Origin: Gemmatimonadota bacterium
GTDB taxonomy: Bacteria; Gemmatimonadota; Gemmatimonadetes; Longimicrobiales; Gaopeijiaceae
Direction of reading: 5' to 3'
Length of the DNA: 33,787 nucleotides
NCBI GenBank assembly: GCA_007125125.1
Contig: SLDT01000142.1
Span: 1 to 33,787 of the forward strand
Shown here: positions 6,151 through 15,399 of the stretch, one piece after another
How positions within the stretch are numbered: position 1 is the stretch's first letter
Layout: every line of letters starts with the position of its first letter
Made by a program: the position numbers and the translations under genes
Notes under the pieces: generated by a model
What the model was told of the DNA's origin: nothing
The model's database searches: none
What the model saw: only the letters and a program-made list of their open reading frames with translations

Positions 6151-7980
6151 TCAGCTGGGCGGCCACCGATCGCGGGCCACGCCGGTGTAATCCTGGTTCA
6201 GCCCACTGCGGCGGCCCTCCAGGAGACGGTGGTTCCTTGTGTCGTGCAGGACACCGATCCACTCTCTTGCCGAGATGCGAAGAATGGGTCGTCGGGTGAG
6301 GTCGCCTTCCAGGGGCACTGCGAGATCGATCCTGATCACGGAGCCGCTACCCGAGGGGAATCCGAGACGAAGTCCCGCACCGGCCGCGCTGCGAAGCCCG
6401 GAAGCCGAGCCGAATGGGACATCCCCCTCCCACATCCGGCCCACATCCAGGAAGAGGGCTCCGGCGAGGTCAACAAGATGGGGCAAGGGGCCGTCCATGG
6501 GCCATCTCCCTTCGACCGAGGAGACGACGCGTCTGCCTCCGGGCATCGCGAGGTCTGAGTACCCGCGCACCCCGTCGGGACCCCCGAGGGTGAGTTGGAA
6601 GGGGGCATCCGTTCTCCACCCGCCCTGAATCGCCCCACGGACCACGACCGTCGGGGCCGCAACCCGATCCGGGTGCCAGTAGGTGAGGGCCTGGCCCTCC
6701 AGAATCAAGTCCCGCCAGCCCGAATTCCCGGGGTGTCCGGGTTCCCGCCGGCCCTCGGCGGTGAGGTGCAGGAAGGCGAGCGCCGGGCCGAGTTCTCCTC
6801 CCCGGAACCCGTCCAGACGAGTGTGGAGATCCCAAGGTCGCCCCGCTCCCGTCGATCCGACGCTACGCCCGAAGGTGACGGTGGCCTCTCGTCCGATCGG
6901 CAGGTCCTGGACCCCCCGAACGGCATCGAGTCCGCGGCGCTCGGTGAAGCGGATCTGACGAATTCCCACCGAGGCTCCAAGGCGAAGGGCGCGACGACGT
7001 CCGAGTTGGGACCCCAGCTCCGCTTGCGTCACGGTGTCTGCCGCGACCGGGGCTCCGAAGTCTCCGCCCAGGACGAGCTCGGCTTCATCGGCCGGCGACG
7101 GAGTCACGCCTTCGAACGACAGGCCGCCTCCCGCCACGAGTCCGACCACGGGACCGTCCGCGAAGCGATGCGACAGGGCAACCTCGATCCTCCGTTCGAG
7201 AATGGGCAGGATGACGTGCGTCACCCGGGTGGAGTCGGAACTCGAGTCCAACCTTCCCGACGTCCCCGTCTCTCCCCGGACCCATGTGTACAGGTCGTGC
7301 TGGGTCCGGATGGACTGCCGGAAGGCGGTGCCGGTCCGCTCGCCCTGAAAAGGCCGCACGACTGCCTGGTCGAAGGTGCTTCCGATCGATGTGACACCCC
7401 CGGCGACGCGGATGTCCCAGTCGGTCCGCCCGAGCCTCGGAATCTCGAGGAGCCCGCCCGTCTCCCGCGTGGCGTCACGCTGCATGTGGAAGGCACCGAG
7501 GGAGATCCCGCGACCCAGGAAGTTCTCCTCGATCAGCGAGGCCCCCTCGAAGCGGACGCCTTCGTCGAACCGGACGGCGAGCGCGGACTTCGTCGTCCAC
7601 TCGTCCCTCGTGTCGACCACCACATGCCGGGATCCATCGGGCTGCGGCACGGAGTAGACGTCGACATCCGCGATGAAGCGAAACTCTCTGAGGATTCGAG
7701 CGCTCTCGCGGAGCAGGACGGGGTCGTAACAGTCCCCTTCGCGAAAGGCGAGTTCATCCCGGATCACCCGGGGGCGCGTGCGCATGTGCAGGCGGTTCGC
7801 GGTGCGGTAGGCCCAGCGAATGCGCTCGTTCTCGGGGATCGAAGTGGGGTCGAAGACTGAATGGTTGTCTATGAAGACTGCGCCGATTGTCCCCCGAGGG
7901 CATTCCATGGTCACCTGTGCCGAGAGCGCCTGGGGGGGGGCACCGAAGATGAGAAAGAGAAGAAGCAGCGCGATGACCAT
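6151..7980 (-). CDS. BamA/TamA-like outer membrane beta-barrel protein
   Basis: This looks like an Omp85-type surface-antigen barrel that inserts or translocates proteins at the outer membrane. The frame extends to 8019, but the ATG at 7980 gives a clean signal peptide (MVIALLLLFLIF, cleavage after ALSA). A POTRA-like region follows (about residues 45-105, with the FREGDCYDPVLLRESARIL segment), then a long glycine- and aromatic-rich stretch of alternating strands typical of the barrel, including the LGGPDGVRGY motif that matches the Omp85 L6-loop (V)RGY. With only one obvious POTRA-like unit it is closer to small TamA/BamA-like relatives than to BamA itself. The chain runs about 30 residues past the last barrel-like strand instead of ending on an aromatic residue. 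No partner gene is adjacent. Confidence 0.8.
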   Translation of the reverse strand: MVIALLLLFLIFGAPPQALSAQVTMECPRGTIGAVFIDNHSVFDPTSIPENERIRWAYRTANRLHMRTRPRVIRDELAFREGDCYDPVLLRESARILREFRFIADVDVYSVPQPDGSRHVVVDTRDEWTTKSALAVRFDEGVRFEGASLIEENFLGRGISLGAFHMQRDATRETGGLLEIPRLGRTDWDIRVAGGVTSIGSTFDQAVVRPFQGERTGTAFRQSIRTQHDLYTWVRGETGTSGRLDSSSDSTRVTHVILPILERRIEVALSHRFADGPVVGLVAGGGLSFEGVTPSPADEAELVLGGDFGAPVAADTVTQAELGSQLGRRRALRLGASVGIRQIRFTERRGLDAVRGVQDLPIGREATVTFGRSVGSTGAGRPWDLHTRLDGFRGGELGPALAFLHLTAEGRREPGHPGNSGWRDLILEGQALTYWHPDRVAAPTVVVRGAIQGGWRTDAPFQLTLGGPDGVRGYSDLAMPGGRRVVSSVEGRWPMDGPLPHLVDLAGALFLDVGRMWEGDVPFGSASGLRSAAGAGLRLGFPSGSGSVIRIDLAVPLEGDLTRRPILRISAREWIGVLHDTRNHRLLEGRRSGLNQDYTGVARDRWPPS

Positions 7981-8126
7981 GGCCGGGGAACAGGGAATCG
8001 TGGAGCCGGACGGTCTCAAAACCGTCTACACCCTGATTACCCTCAACCGCGCCCTTCCGGTCCCCGGAAGAAACCCGAGCGACCGCACGGGTCCGGCCGA
8101 CAGGGGGCGCTCTGGGGTCGTGGGGT

Positions 8127-8155
8127 TTGACAGGTCCGGAGTCCCCGGGTACCGT
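8127..8155 (+). promoter_or_regulatory. Sigma-70-type promoter for the maeB-pckA operon
   Basis: A perfect -35 TTGACA (8127-8132), a 17-base spacer and TACCGT (8150-8155) as a weak -10 lie in the divergent region upstream of maeB. Transcription would start near 8162, about 60 nt before the maeB ATG. Confidence 0.5.
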
Positions 8156-8220
8156 TCGCTCTTCCCCGAAACACCACCAGACACCATGGAAAGGGAGAGA
8201 TCGGGCCCACGCCCGCCGAT

Positions 8221-10488
8221 ATGAGTCAGCGCAGACAGGAGGCACTGAACTACCACAGCGAGGGACGGCCCGGAAAGATCGAGGTCGTGCCGACGAAGTC
8301 CCTTGCGACGCAGAACGAGTTGGCCCTGGCCTACAGTCCCGGGGTCGCGGAGCCCTGCCTGGAGATCCACCGTGACCCGGACGAGGCCTTCCGATACACC
8401 GCCAGGGCCAATCTGGTCGCCGTCGTCTCGAACGGGACGGCGGTGCTCGGACTCGGAAACATCGGCGCCCTGGCTTCGAAGCCCGTCATGGAGGGCAAGG
8501 GCGTGCTCTTCAAGCGCTTCGCCGGCATCGACGTCTTTGACATCGAGGTGCAGACGGAAGACCCGGAGGAGTTGATCCGGTTTTGCCAGCTCCTCGAGCC
8601 CACAGTCGGCGGGATCAACCTGGAAGACATCCGGGCGCCGGACTGCTTCGAAGTCGAGGAGAGGCTGAAGGAGACCTTGGAAATCCCCGTCTTTCATGAC
8701 GACCAGCATGGCACCGCGATCATCGCCGGGGCCGGTCTGCTCAACGCACTGAAGCTGGTGGGGAAGGCGCTGCACGACATCCGGGTGGTCTTCACGGGCG
8801 CCGGGGCTTCGGCCCTCTCGACCGCCGAACACTTCGTTCGCCTCGGGGTGCCGCGCGAGCAGATATTCCAGGTCGATTCGCACGGGGTGATTCATGCCGG
8901 GCGCACCGAGGGAATGAATCCCTACAAGGCGAGGTTCGCGCATGACACGCCCTACCGAACACTCGACGATGTCATGGCGGGGGCCGATGTGTTCGTCGGC
9001 CTCTCCGTGAAGGGGGCGGTGTCCGGCGATCAGGTGGCGAAGATGGCACCCAACCCCGTGATCTTCGCCCTGGCGAATCCGGACCCGGAGATCCTTCCGG
9101 AGGAGGTTTCCCGCGTCCGTAACGATGCCATCATGGCCACGGGGCGTTCGGACTACCCGAACCAGGTGAACAACGTTCTGGGCTTTCCCTTCCTCTTCAG
9201 GGGGGCCCTCGACGTCCGGGCGCGGGAGATCAACGCCGAGATGATGATGGCGGCCACGCATGCACTTGCTGAACTGGCCCGTGCCGAGGTTCCCGAAGTG
9301 GTATCGTCGGCCTACTCGGACGAGGACTTCACCTTCGGCCGAAACTACATCATTCCGAAGCCCTTCGATCCAAGGGTCCTCTTTTTCGTGGCGCCTGCCG
9401 TTGCGAAGGCAGCCATGGAGACAGGCGCCCACCGAATCGAGGTCGAGCTGGAGGCCTACCGCGAGCGGCTGATGGCCTCACTCGGGCCGGGTCGCGAGGT
9501 GATGCGCTGGCTCACCGCCCAGGCGCGCCGGGCCCCGAAACGGGTGGCTCTCGTGGACGGGCAGAATGACCGGGTGATTCGCGCGGCAGCCCAGATCGTC
9601 GAGGAGGGAGTGGCCCGCCCGATCCTGATCGGAAAGCCACACAAGATTCTCCCGAGGGCCGAGGCGCTCGGGGTCGACCTGAGCGGTGTCGAGATCGTGC
9701 ATCCCGCGCTCGAAGATGACACGAGGTACCGCTACGCCGACGAGCTCTACCAGCTCCGGCGGCGCAAGGGCCTGACCCTGGCCGAGGCTCGGGGCATCAT
9801 GTACCGTCCGATCACCTTCGCCGCAATGATGGTCCGCATGGGCGAGGCCGACGCCCTCGTGGGTGGGGTCGACTCCAACTACCCGGAAATCATTCGCCCC
9901 TCCCTCGAAGTCGTCGGAACGACCGCGGGGGTCCGGCGAGTGGCCGGCGTCCACATGATCGCGCAGCCGAACAGGGACCTGCTCTTCTTTGCCGACACCA
10001 CGGTGAACATTGCACCGGATGTCGAGACGCTTGCCGAAACGGCGCTCCTGACGGCGAAGTTCGTGGAAGACCTCGGACTGCATCCACGGATTGCGATGAT
10101 TTCCTTCTCGAATTTCGGCTCGGCCCGCCACCCCGACTCGAGCCGCGTGCGAAAGGCGGTGGAACGCATCAAGGAGTTGGCGCCGCACCTCGAGGTCGAT
10201 GGGGAGATGCAGGCCGACACTGCCGTGGACGAGCGAATCCTCACCGGAACCTATCCCTTCAGCGAGTTGAAGAAGGCGGCCAACATCCTCATCTTCCCGG
10301 ATCTGTCGGCAGCGAACGCGGCCTACAAACTCCTGGGCAAGCTGGGCGGAGCCGAGGTCATCGGACCGGTCCTGCTCGGCATGGCGAGGCCGGTGCACGT
10401 CTTGCAGCGGGGAGCCACGACTCAGGACGTCCTGAATCTCGCGACCATCGCATCGGTGGACGCGGAGCGCAGATCGTCGCAAACTTAA
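8221..10488 (+). CDS. maeB: NADP-dependent malic enzyme (malic enzyme-phosphotransacetylase fusion)
   Basis: MaeB oxidatively decarboxylates malate to pyruvate and yields NADPH. The 755-aa length and two-part architecture are typical of bacterial MaeB. The N-terminal malic enzyme domain (to about residue 410) shows the catalytic tyrosine block [11 protein letters not shown], the metal-binding region ending FHDDQHGTA, and the nucleotide-binding stretch [17 protein letters not shown]. The C-terminal ~330 residues are a phosphotransacetylase-like domain ([14 protein letters not shown], then [20 protein letters not shown]), which in this family is regulatory and binds acetyl-CoA rather than being an active Pta. 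A promoter lies at 8127-8155. pckA follows after 44 bp on the same strand, so the two are probably co-transcribed. Confidence 0.96.
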   Translation: MSQRRQEALNYHSEGRPGKIEVVPTKSLATQNELALAYSPGVAEPCLEIHRDPDEAFRYTARANLVAVVSNGTAVLGLGNIGALASKPVMEGKGVLFKRFAGIDVFDIEVQTEDPEELIRFCQLLEPTVGGINLEDIRAPDCFEVEERLKETLEIPVFHDDQHGTAIIAGAGLLNALKLVGKALHDIRVVFTGAGASALSTAEHFVRLGVPREQIFQVDSHGVIHAGRTEGMNPYKARFAHDTPYRTLDDVMAGADVFVGLSVKGAVSGDQVAKMAPNPVIFALANPDPEILPEEVSRVRNDAIMATGRSDYPNQVNNVLGFPFLFRGALDVRAREINAEMMMAATHALAELARAEVPEVVSSAYSDEDFTFGRNYIIPKPFDPRVLFFVAPAVAKAAMETGAHRIEVELEAYRERLMASLGPGREVMRWLTAQARRAPKRVALVDGQNDRVIRAAAQIVEEGVARPILIGKPHKILPRAEALGVDLSGVEIVHPALEDDTRYRYADELYQLRRRKGLTLAEARGIMYRPITFAAMMVRMGEADALVGGVDSNYPEIIRPSLEVVGTTAGVRRVAGVHMIAQPNRDLLFFADTTVNIAPDVETLAETALLTAKFVEDLGLHPRIAMISFSNFGSARHPDSSRVRKAVERIKELAPHLEVDGEMQADTAVDERILTGTYPFSELKKAANILIFPDLSAANAAYKLLGKLGGAEVIGPVLLGMARPVHVLQRGATTQDVLNLATIASVDAERRSSQT

Positions 10489-10532
10489 TCTGCTGATCCG
10501 GACACAACTCACATTCCGAGGACCTCCATACG

Positions 10533-12155
10533 ATGAAGACTGCCGAACAGGCCCCCGACCAGACCTTTCCCGGCGTCGCAAGTCGCCACGGACTCGAACT
10601 CCACGGCATTGAGCCCTCCGGCCGGGTCTTCTGGAATCTTTCCCCCGCACGGATCTACGAGCACGCCCTGCGACGAAGCGAGGGTCAGCTCGCCCACATG
10701 GGGGCGTTCTCGGCGGTCACGGCGCCGCACACCGGACGTTCCCCGAACGACAAGTACACGGTGCGGGAGTCCTCGATCGAGGCCACCGTGGACTGGGGTG
10801 CTGTCAATGTACCGATGGACGAGGAGCACTTCGATGGCCTGCGAGCCCGGATCGTGGACTATCTCGAGAGGGAAGACCTCTTCGTGCGTGATGCCCGTGC
10901 CGGCGAAGACTCGAAGGGAGGGATCAATGTCCGGGTCGTGACTCCGAGTGCTTGGCACAGTCTCTTCGCCTACAACATGTTCCTGAGGCCGGACCCGAGC
11001 GACCTCGAAGACATGAAGCCGGACTTCACGGTTCTTCATGCCCCCGAGGTCGAGGCTGACCCCGCGTTGCACGGGACCCGGTCGAGCACCTTCGTGGCTG
11101 TGCACTTCGGGCGGCGAGAGGTGCTGATCGGGGGGACCCGCTATGCCGGGGAGATCAAGAAGTCGATCTTCTCGGTTCTCAATTACCTCCTCCCGGATCG
11201 GGGAATCCTTCCGATGCACTGCTCGGCGAACGTTGGCAAGGCTGGGGACGTCGCCCTCTTCTTCGGTCTCTCCGGCACTGGGAAGACCACCCTCTCGGCA
11301 GACCCGGAGCGCGGGCTGATCGGCGACGACGAGCATGGCTGGAGCGACGACGGGGTCTTCAACTTCGAGGGCGGTTGTTACGCGAAGGTCATCAACCTTT
11401 CTCCAGCGGCCGAGCCCGAGATCTTCGCGACCACGAAGATGTTCGGCACGATACTCGAGAACGTCGTGCTCGACGGGGACCTCCGGGAAATCCAGTTCGA
11501 GGATGGGTCGATCACGGAGAACACCCGTGCATCCTACCCCATTCACTACATCCCGAATGCCGTGCTTCCCGGGCGCGGTGGGCATCCCAGGAACGTGGTG
11601 CTCCTGACCTGTGACGCATTCGGTGTGCTTCCGCCGGTCGCACGCCTCTCACCCGAACAGGCCATGTACCACTTCCTGTCGGGGTACACGGCCAAGGTCG
11701 CCGGAACGGAACGCGGAGTGACCGAGCCAAAGGCTGCATTCTCGGCCTGCTTCGGTGCGCCTTTCCTCCCACGGCATCCGGGGGTCTATGCCGAGATGCT
11801 TGGAGAGCGCCTGCGGAGGCACGACGTTCGAGTATGGCTGGTGAACACGGGATGGTCGGGCGGAGGGTACGGCGTTGGCCGCCGGATCAAGCTGTCCTTC
11901 ACCCGTCGCATGGTGAACGCGGCCCTGCAGGGCGAGCTGGACGAGGTGGCGTTTCGGGAGCACCCGATCTTCGGCGTGAGCGTGCCGGAGGCGGTTGAGG
12001 GTGTCCCCTCGGAGATCCTGGACCCGAAGCGCACCTGGTCCGATCCCGCGGCGTACGACGAGGCCGCCAGCAAGCTTGCCGGGATGTTCCGGGAGAACTT
12101 CGAACGCTATGCGAACGGGGTGTCCGAGGCAGTCCGGGCGGCGGGTCCCCGATGA
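10533..12155 (+). CDS. pckA: Phosphoenolpyruvate carboxykinase (ATP)
   Basis: PckA converts oxaloacetate and ATP to phosphoenolpyruvate, the entry step of gluconeogenesis from C4 acids. At 540 aa it is the usual length of the ATP-dependent family. The P-loop kinase-1a motif [20 protein letters not shown] begins near residue 243, followed by the metal-binding DDEHGW. The substrate-binding blocks GRSPNDKY near the N-terminus and [12 protein letters not shown]-like [12 protein letters not shown] are present, as is the [15 protein letters not shown] block near the C-terminus. It lies 44 bp after maeB and 39 bp before the EVE-domain gene, in the same direction, which suggests one transcript. With MaeB it would balance C4 dicarboxylates against pyruvate and PEP. 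Confidence 0.98.
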   Translation: MKTAEQAPDQTFPGVASRHGLELHGIEPSGRVFWNLSPARIYEHALRRSEGQLAHMGAFSAVTAPHTGRSPNDKYTVRESSIEATVDWGAVNVPMDEEHFDGLRARIVDYLEREDLFVRDARAGEDSKGGINVRVVTPSAWHSLFAYNMFLRPDPSDLEDMKPDFTVLHAPEVEADPALHGTRSSTFVAVHFGRREVLIGGTRYAGEIKKSIFSVLNYLLPDRGILPMHCSANVGKAGDVALFFGLSGTGKTTLSADPERGLIGDDEHGWSDDGVFNFEGGCYAKVINLSPAAEPEIFATTKMFGTILENVVLDGDLREIQFEDGSITENTRASYPIHYIPNAVLPGRGGHPRNVVLLTCDAFGVLPPVARLSPEQAMYHFLSGYTAKVAGTERGVTEPKAAFSACFGAPFLPRHPGVYAEMLGERLRRHDVRVWLVNTGWSGGGYGVGRRIKLSFTRRMVNAALQGELDEVAFREHPIFGVSVPEAVEGVPSEILDPKRTWSDPAAYDEAASKLAGMFRENFERYANGVSEAVRAAGPR

Positions 12156-12194
12156 AGACAGTCTGCGCGTCGAACCGACGGGAGGGGGAACGAG

Positions 12195-12665
12195 ATGTCG
12201 GCTGAGGCGCGGCATTGGCTCATGAAGAGCGAGGAAGACGTCTACTCGATCGAGGACCTGAGGCGCGATGGCGTCACCCCCTGGACCGGGATCAGGAACT
12301 ACGAAGCGCGAAACCACATGCGGGACCGGATGCAGCCCGGCGACCTCATCCTCTACTACCACTCGAATGCAAGTCCGCCCGGTGTGGCCGGGATCGCACG
12401 GGTCGCGTCGGAGGCCTATGCGGACCCGGAGCAGTTCGACGAGGCCAGTGCGTACCACGATCCGAAGGCAACGCACGAGAAGCCCCGTTGGATGCTCGTC
12501 GATGTGGAGTTCGTCAAGGCCTTTCCGAAGCTCGTGCCTCTCGGCGACATTCGTGAGCACCCGGAGCTCCGGGACATGGTTCTGGTGAAGCGGATGCGGC
12601 TCTCCGTGCAGCCCGTGACACCCGAGGAGTTCGAGATCATTCGAGCGCTCGGGGAAGAGTCGTAG
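12195..12665 (+). CDS. EVE domain-containing protein
   Basis: This is a 156-aa single-domain EVE protein, of the family that includes human thymocyte nuclear protein 1. EVE domains share the PUA-like fold and are linked to binding of modified bases in DNA or RNA. The N-terminal HWLMKSEEDVYSIEDL, the GIRNYEARNHMRD loop, the GDLILYYHSN strand and the RWMLVDVEFV segment match the family closely. The ATG follows a good ribosome-binding site (GGGAGGGGG). It lies 39 bp after pckA and may be transcribed with it, although a functional link is not obvious. Its 3' end overlaps the convergent UvrC-like gene by 29 bp. The physiological ligand is unknown. Confidence 0.92.
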   Translation: MSAEARHWLMKSEEDVYSIEDLRRDGVTPWTGIRNYEARNHMRDRMQPGDLILYYHSNASPPGVAGIARVASEAYADPEQFDEASAYHDPKATHEKPRWMLVDVEFVKAFPKLVPLGDIREHPELRDMVLVKRMRLSVQPVTPEEFEIIRALGEES

Positions 12666-13776
12666 GTGGAGCGAGTGCCCCAAGAGGCTCCGTCTTCTCG
12701 AGTTCCCCGGGATTCTGGCGGAACCAGCGGGCGACGAGAAAGAGTTCTTCGCGCTCGCCGAGCGAGAGGCTGGATGCGGGGGCCGCGGGCGAGCGGGTGA
12801 TCGCCGCACTCACCTCGGGGTCCGGTCCGTCGGGCCAGGGGAAGCGGGTCCTGACCTGGCCCCGAACAATGAGGTAACCCCATCGGCCCTCGACTCCTCC
12901 GGGTTCGGAGGGCCGGTAGGCGAAGTTCAGGCGTCCCCGATCTTCCTCGAAGGCACGCACCCGAGCGCGAAGAGACCGGATCCCCTCGGTGCGGTCACGC
13001 CAGTGGGCGGCGCGCTCGAACTCCCGGGCGGCCGAAGCCTCCGTCATCCGAGCGAGAAGGCGTTCGAGCGGTGCTTCGGTCCGGCCTTCGAGGAAGGCGA
13101 TGGCTTCGTCGACACCCTTCCGGTAGGTCTCGGCCGAGCAGCGACCCGCGCACGGAGCGGGACAGCTTCCCAGGTCTCCCCGAATGCACGCGGGTTCGAC
13201 CTGGATGCCTGCGCCGAGGAGGTCGAGCTGGTCGGAGAAATGCATCGGGGTGGTATCGGGGCAGTCCCGCACGCCGGTTGCGAAGGCCAGGTCCCGAAGC
13301 ACTTCGGGGAGATCGCGCCCGGCCGGAAAGGGGCCGAGCAGCCCGCGCGCTCCGGCCGCTGGCGAGCGGGTTGCCACGAGGCGGGGGGCTCGGCCTCCCG
13401 AGAGGCGAATCCAGGCGAACGGGCGCTCCTTCCGGTGCCTGACGTTGAAGCGAGGTCGGAACCCTCGGATCAGGCGCAACTCGCGCAACAGCGCTTCAAA
13501 CTCGTTTGGGACGTACTCCCACTCGATTCCCCAGGCCAGTCGAGTGAGTTCTGCCCTCTTCGACTCGCCACGCCCGGTTCCCGTGGGGCGCAACCAGGCG
13601 AGAAGGCGGGAGCGCAAGCGGACCGACTTGCCCACGTAGAGAACCTCTCCCCTCGGGCCGGTGAAGCGATATACTCCCGGGCGGTTCTCGACGCCGTCCG
13701 ACACCAGTGCCCGCAGGTCCGGGCTGCGACCGCTGGTCGTGACGATGGGGAGGGACTTCGGGGCACCTTCGGACAT
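12637..13776 (-). CDS. UvrC-like GIY-YIG protein lacking the C-terminal nuclease
   Basis: This 379-aa protein matches the N-terminal half of excinuclease UvrC. The GIY-YIG domain shows GVY at 34-36, LYVGKS at 46-51, the conserved acidic block NEFEALLREL at 91-100 and RPRFN at 107-111, so the 3'-incision nuclease could be active. Four cysteines (C172, C197, C205, C209, in DCP ... CIRGDLGSCPAPC) match the iron-sulfur cluster cysteines of UvrC. A UVR motif for UvrB binding follows at about 236-270. The RNase H-like 5'-incision domain and helix-hairpin-helix region of full UvrC (around 600 aa) are absent; a short unassigned tail replaces them. Functionally it could resemble E. coli Cho, which makes only the 3' cut. 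It is transcribed alone, divergently from the HD gene. Confidence 0.88.
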   Translation of the reverse strand: MSEGAPKSLPIVTTSGRSPDLRALVSDGVENRPGVYRFTGPRGEVLYVGKSVRLRSRLLAWLRPTGTGRGESKRAELTRLAWGIEWEYVPNEFEALLRELRLIRGFRPRFNVRHRKERPFAWIRLSGGRAPRLVATRSPAAGARGLLGPFPAGRDLPEVLRDLAFATGVRDCPDTTPMHFSDQLDLLGAGIQVEPACIRGDLGSCPAPCAGRCSAETYRKGVDEAIAFLEGRTEAPLERLLARMTEASAAREFERAAHWRDRTEGIRSLRARVRAFEEDRGRLNFAYRPSEPGGVEGRWGYLIVRGQVRTRFPWPDGPDPEVSAAITRSPAAPASSLSLGEREELFLVARWFRQNPGELEKTEPLGALAPPTTLPRALE

Positions 13777-13845
13777 GGGGGCAAGCTACGCCGGGATCCC
13801 GGAACGATCAACCCCGAGTTTCGGGCCGGAGGTCCCGTGCTGCCA

Positions 13846-13874
13846 TTGCAGTGCCCCGCGGGGGAAGGTACACT
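13846..13874 (+). promoter_or_regulatory. Possible promoter giving a nearly leaderless HD-gene mRNA
   Basis: TTGCAG (13846-13851), a 17-base spacer and TACACT (13869-13874) precede the ATG at 13881 by only 6 nt. If used, transcription would start at or beside the start codon. The -35 match is weak (3/6), and a ribosome-binding-like GGGGAAGG overlaps the spacer, so this is tentative. Confidence 0.3.
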
Positions 13875-13880
13875 CCCGAC

Positions 13881-15179
13881 ATGAAGCCGCCCGCCGAGCC
13901 TCGTCGACCCCGCCATCGCACGGTTCGTGATCCTCTCTGGAACACGATCCGGCTCGACCCGATCGCAGTCGAGATCATCGACACGCCTGCCTTTCAGCGG
14001 CTTCGATACATTCGACAGCTCGGATTCGCACACCTCGTATACCCGGGAGCCACGCACACTCGATTCGACCATGCACTCGGGGTCTACCACCTCGCGCGAA
14101 CAGCCCTGCGCGGGATGGCCGACCGGGATCCCGGAATCCGGGAAGACGACCCCGATGTGAGGCTCATCCCCTACGCAGCGCTCCTCCATGACATCGGCCA
14201 CTATGCGTTCTCCCATGCGATCGAGGAGCTGGACCAGGATCGGATGCCGGGAGATCACGAGGCGGTGAGCGCCCGCTTCTTCGCCTCGGACGAGCTGGCG
14301 GCGGCGCTCGAGCCGCTGGGGGAGGGGGCCACAGGGGCGATCCACGCGATCATTCGGGGGGAGGGCGCGAATCCCCTGCGCGGCCTCGTGAGCGGCAGTC
14401 TTGACCTCGACAAGATGGAGTACCTCCGGCGGGATGCGCGCTTTTGCGGGGTACCCTACGGGGAGGTCGACGTCGATCGGCTGCTCCAGGGGCTGGCACT
14501 CCTCCGAGACCCCGAACATGGTTTGCTGGAGGTCGGGGTGCGCGAGAAGGCGATCAGTGCCCTCGAATCGCTTCTCTTCGCGAAGTACCAGATGTTCCGA
14601 AACGTCTACTGGCACCACGCGGTCCGTGCGGCCACGGCGCTCTACAAGAGAATCGTGTCGGAGTCGGTGCGCGTGGGTCTCGTCCGGGCTGAGGAGCTCG
14701 TGGGACCCACGGACGAGGAGCTGCTCCTTGAAGTGCGACGCAGAAGCCTGGCCGACGCGCGCCCGGAGGCCCGGCGAATCGGAGAACGCTGGATTCCGGC
14801 CCTCCGGCACCGAAGACTCCCGAAGAGAGCCCTCGAACTGACGCCCCCCGAGCTCGAGGGGGTCGAGGTCGCCCCCTGGGTTCCTCGGGACTCTCCGGAG
14901 CGGCGGCGCCTCGAGAATGCCCTGGCCGACGAGCTCGACCTGTATCCGGGTGAGGTCATGCTGGATTACCCGGACAAGGGGCGGATGCTGGAGCTCGACA
15001 TACTCGTGGAGCGGCGAGATCGTGCGGTGGAGCGGATGGGTCAGAGCGGACTACGGGGGCTCATCGACCTTCCCCTGGTGGCTCGCGAGCTCTACCGGAG
15101 TTCCCGGGTCCTCCGCGTCTTCACGATGGAGCGACGACACCTGTCGCCGGAGCAGCTGATCGATCGGATCCGAAGCTGA
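13881..15179 (+). CDS. HD superfamily phosphohydrolase (dNTPase/SAMHD1-like)
   Basis: This is a metal-dependent HD-domain phosphohydrolase of about 432 aa. The metal ligands are visible: H64 in HTRFDH, the H103-D104 pair in LLHDIGHYAF, and a distal aspartate in GSLDLDKMEYLRRDARFCG. That set and the N-terminal block TIRLDPIAVEIIDTPAFQRL match the SAMHD1/YdhJ branch, whose members act on nucleotides such as dNTPs; some instead have other phosphoester substrates. The longest frame starts at 13851 (GTG), but the ATG at 13881 has GGGGAAGG 11 nt upstream and gives the usual family N-terminus. It stands alone between the divergent UvrC-like gene and the second sigma gene. The substrate is not known. 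Confidence 0.87.
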   Translation: MKPPAEPRRPRHRTVRDPLWNTIRLDPIAVEIIDTPAFQRLRYIRQLGFAHLVYPGATHTRFDHALGVYHLARTALRGMADRDPGIREDDPDVRLIPYAALLHDIGHYAFSHAIEELDQDRMPGDHEAVSARFFASDELAAALEPLGEGATGAIHAIIRGEGANPLRGLVSGSLDLDKMEYLRRDARFCGVPYGEVDVDRLLQGLALLRDPEHGLLEVGVREKAISALESLLFAKYQMFRNVYWHHAVRAATALYKRIVSESVRVGLVRAEELVGPTDEELLLEVRRRSLADARPEARRIGERWIPALRHRRLPKRALELTPPELEGVEVAPWVPRDSPERRRLENALADELDLYPGEVMLDYPDKGRMLELDILVERRDRAVERMGQSGLRGLIDLPLVARELYRSSRVLRVFTMERRHLSPEQLIDRIRS

Positions 15180-15205
15180 ACCGACTGGCCGGAGGGCTTC
15201 GGATC

Positions 15206-15234
15206 TGGACCCGGGTCAATCGCAATGATACTTT
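15206..15234 (+). promoter_or_regulatory. Possible extended -10 promoter for the second sigma gene
   Basis: TGGACC (15206-15211), a 17-base spacer and TACTTT (15229-15234) preceded by TGA form an extended -10-type promoter. It lies in the 220-bp gap before the sigma gene and would give a leader of about 160 nt. Matches are moderate. Confidence 0.35.
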
Positions 15235-15399
15235 CAAGGGCTGTGGACCCCCTGTGTCACGGACGGGTAGCAAGCACCACGTCCACAAGGGCCAGCTGAA
15301 CAACACCACATTCCGACCCACTCCGGCGCCGGTTGCGCGGAGGGAGACAGGCTGGAGGGACCAGCCGGACCGCGGAATGTCAAGGAGACCGATAACGTC

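Noticed and set aside
8009-8026. tRNA-like anticodon arm (GACGGT, CTCAAA, ACCGTC)
   Set aside because: The loop is 6 or 8 nt rather than 7, and no acceptor, D or T arm can be fitted around it on either strand. It is just a small hairpin in the leader of the outer-membrane protein gene.
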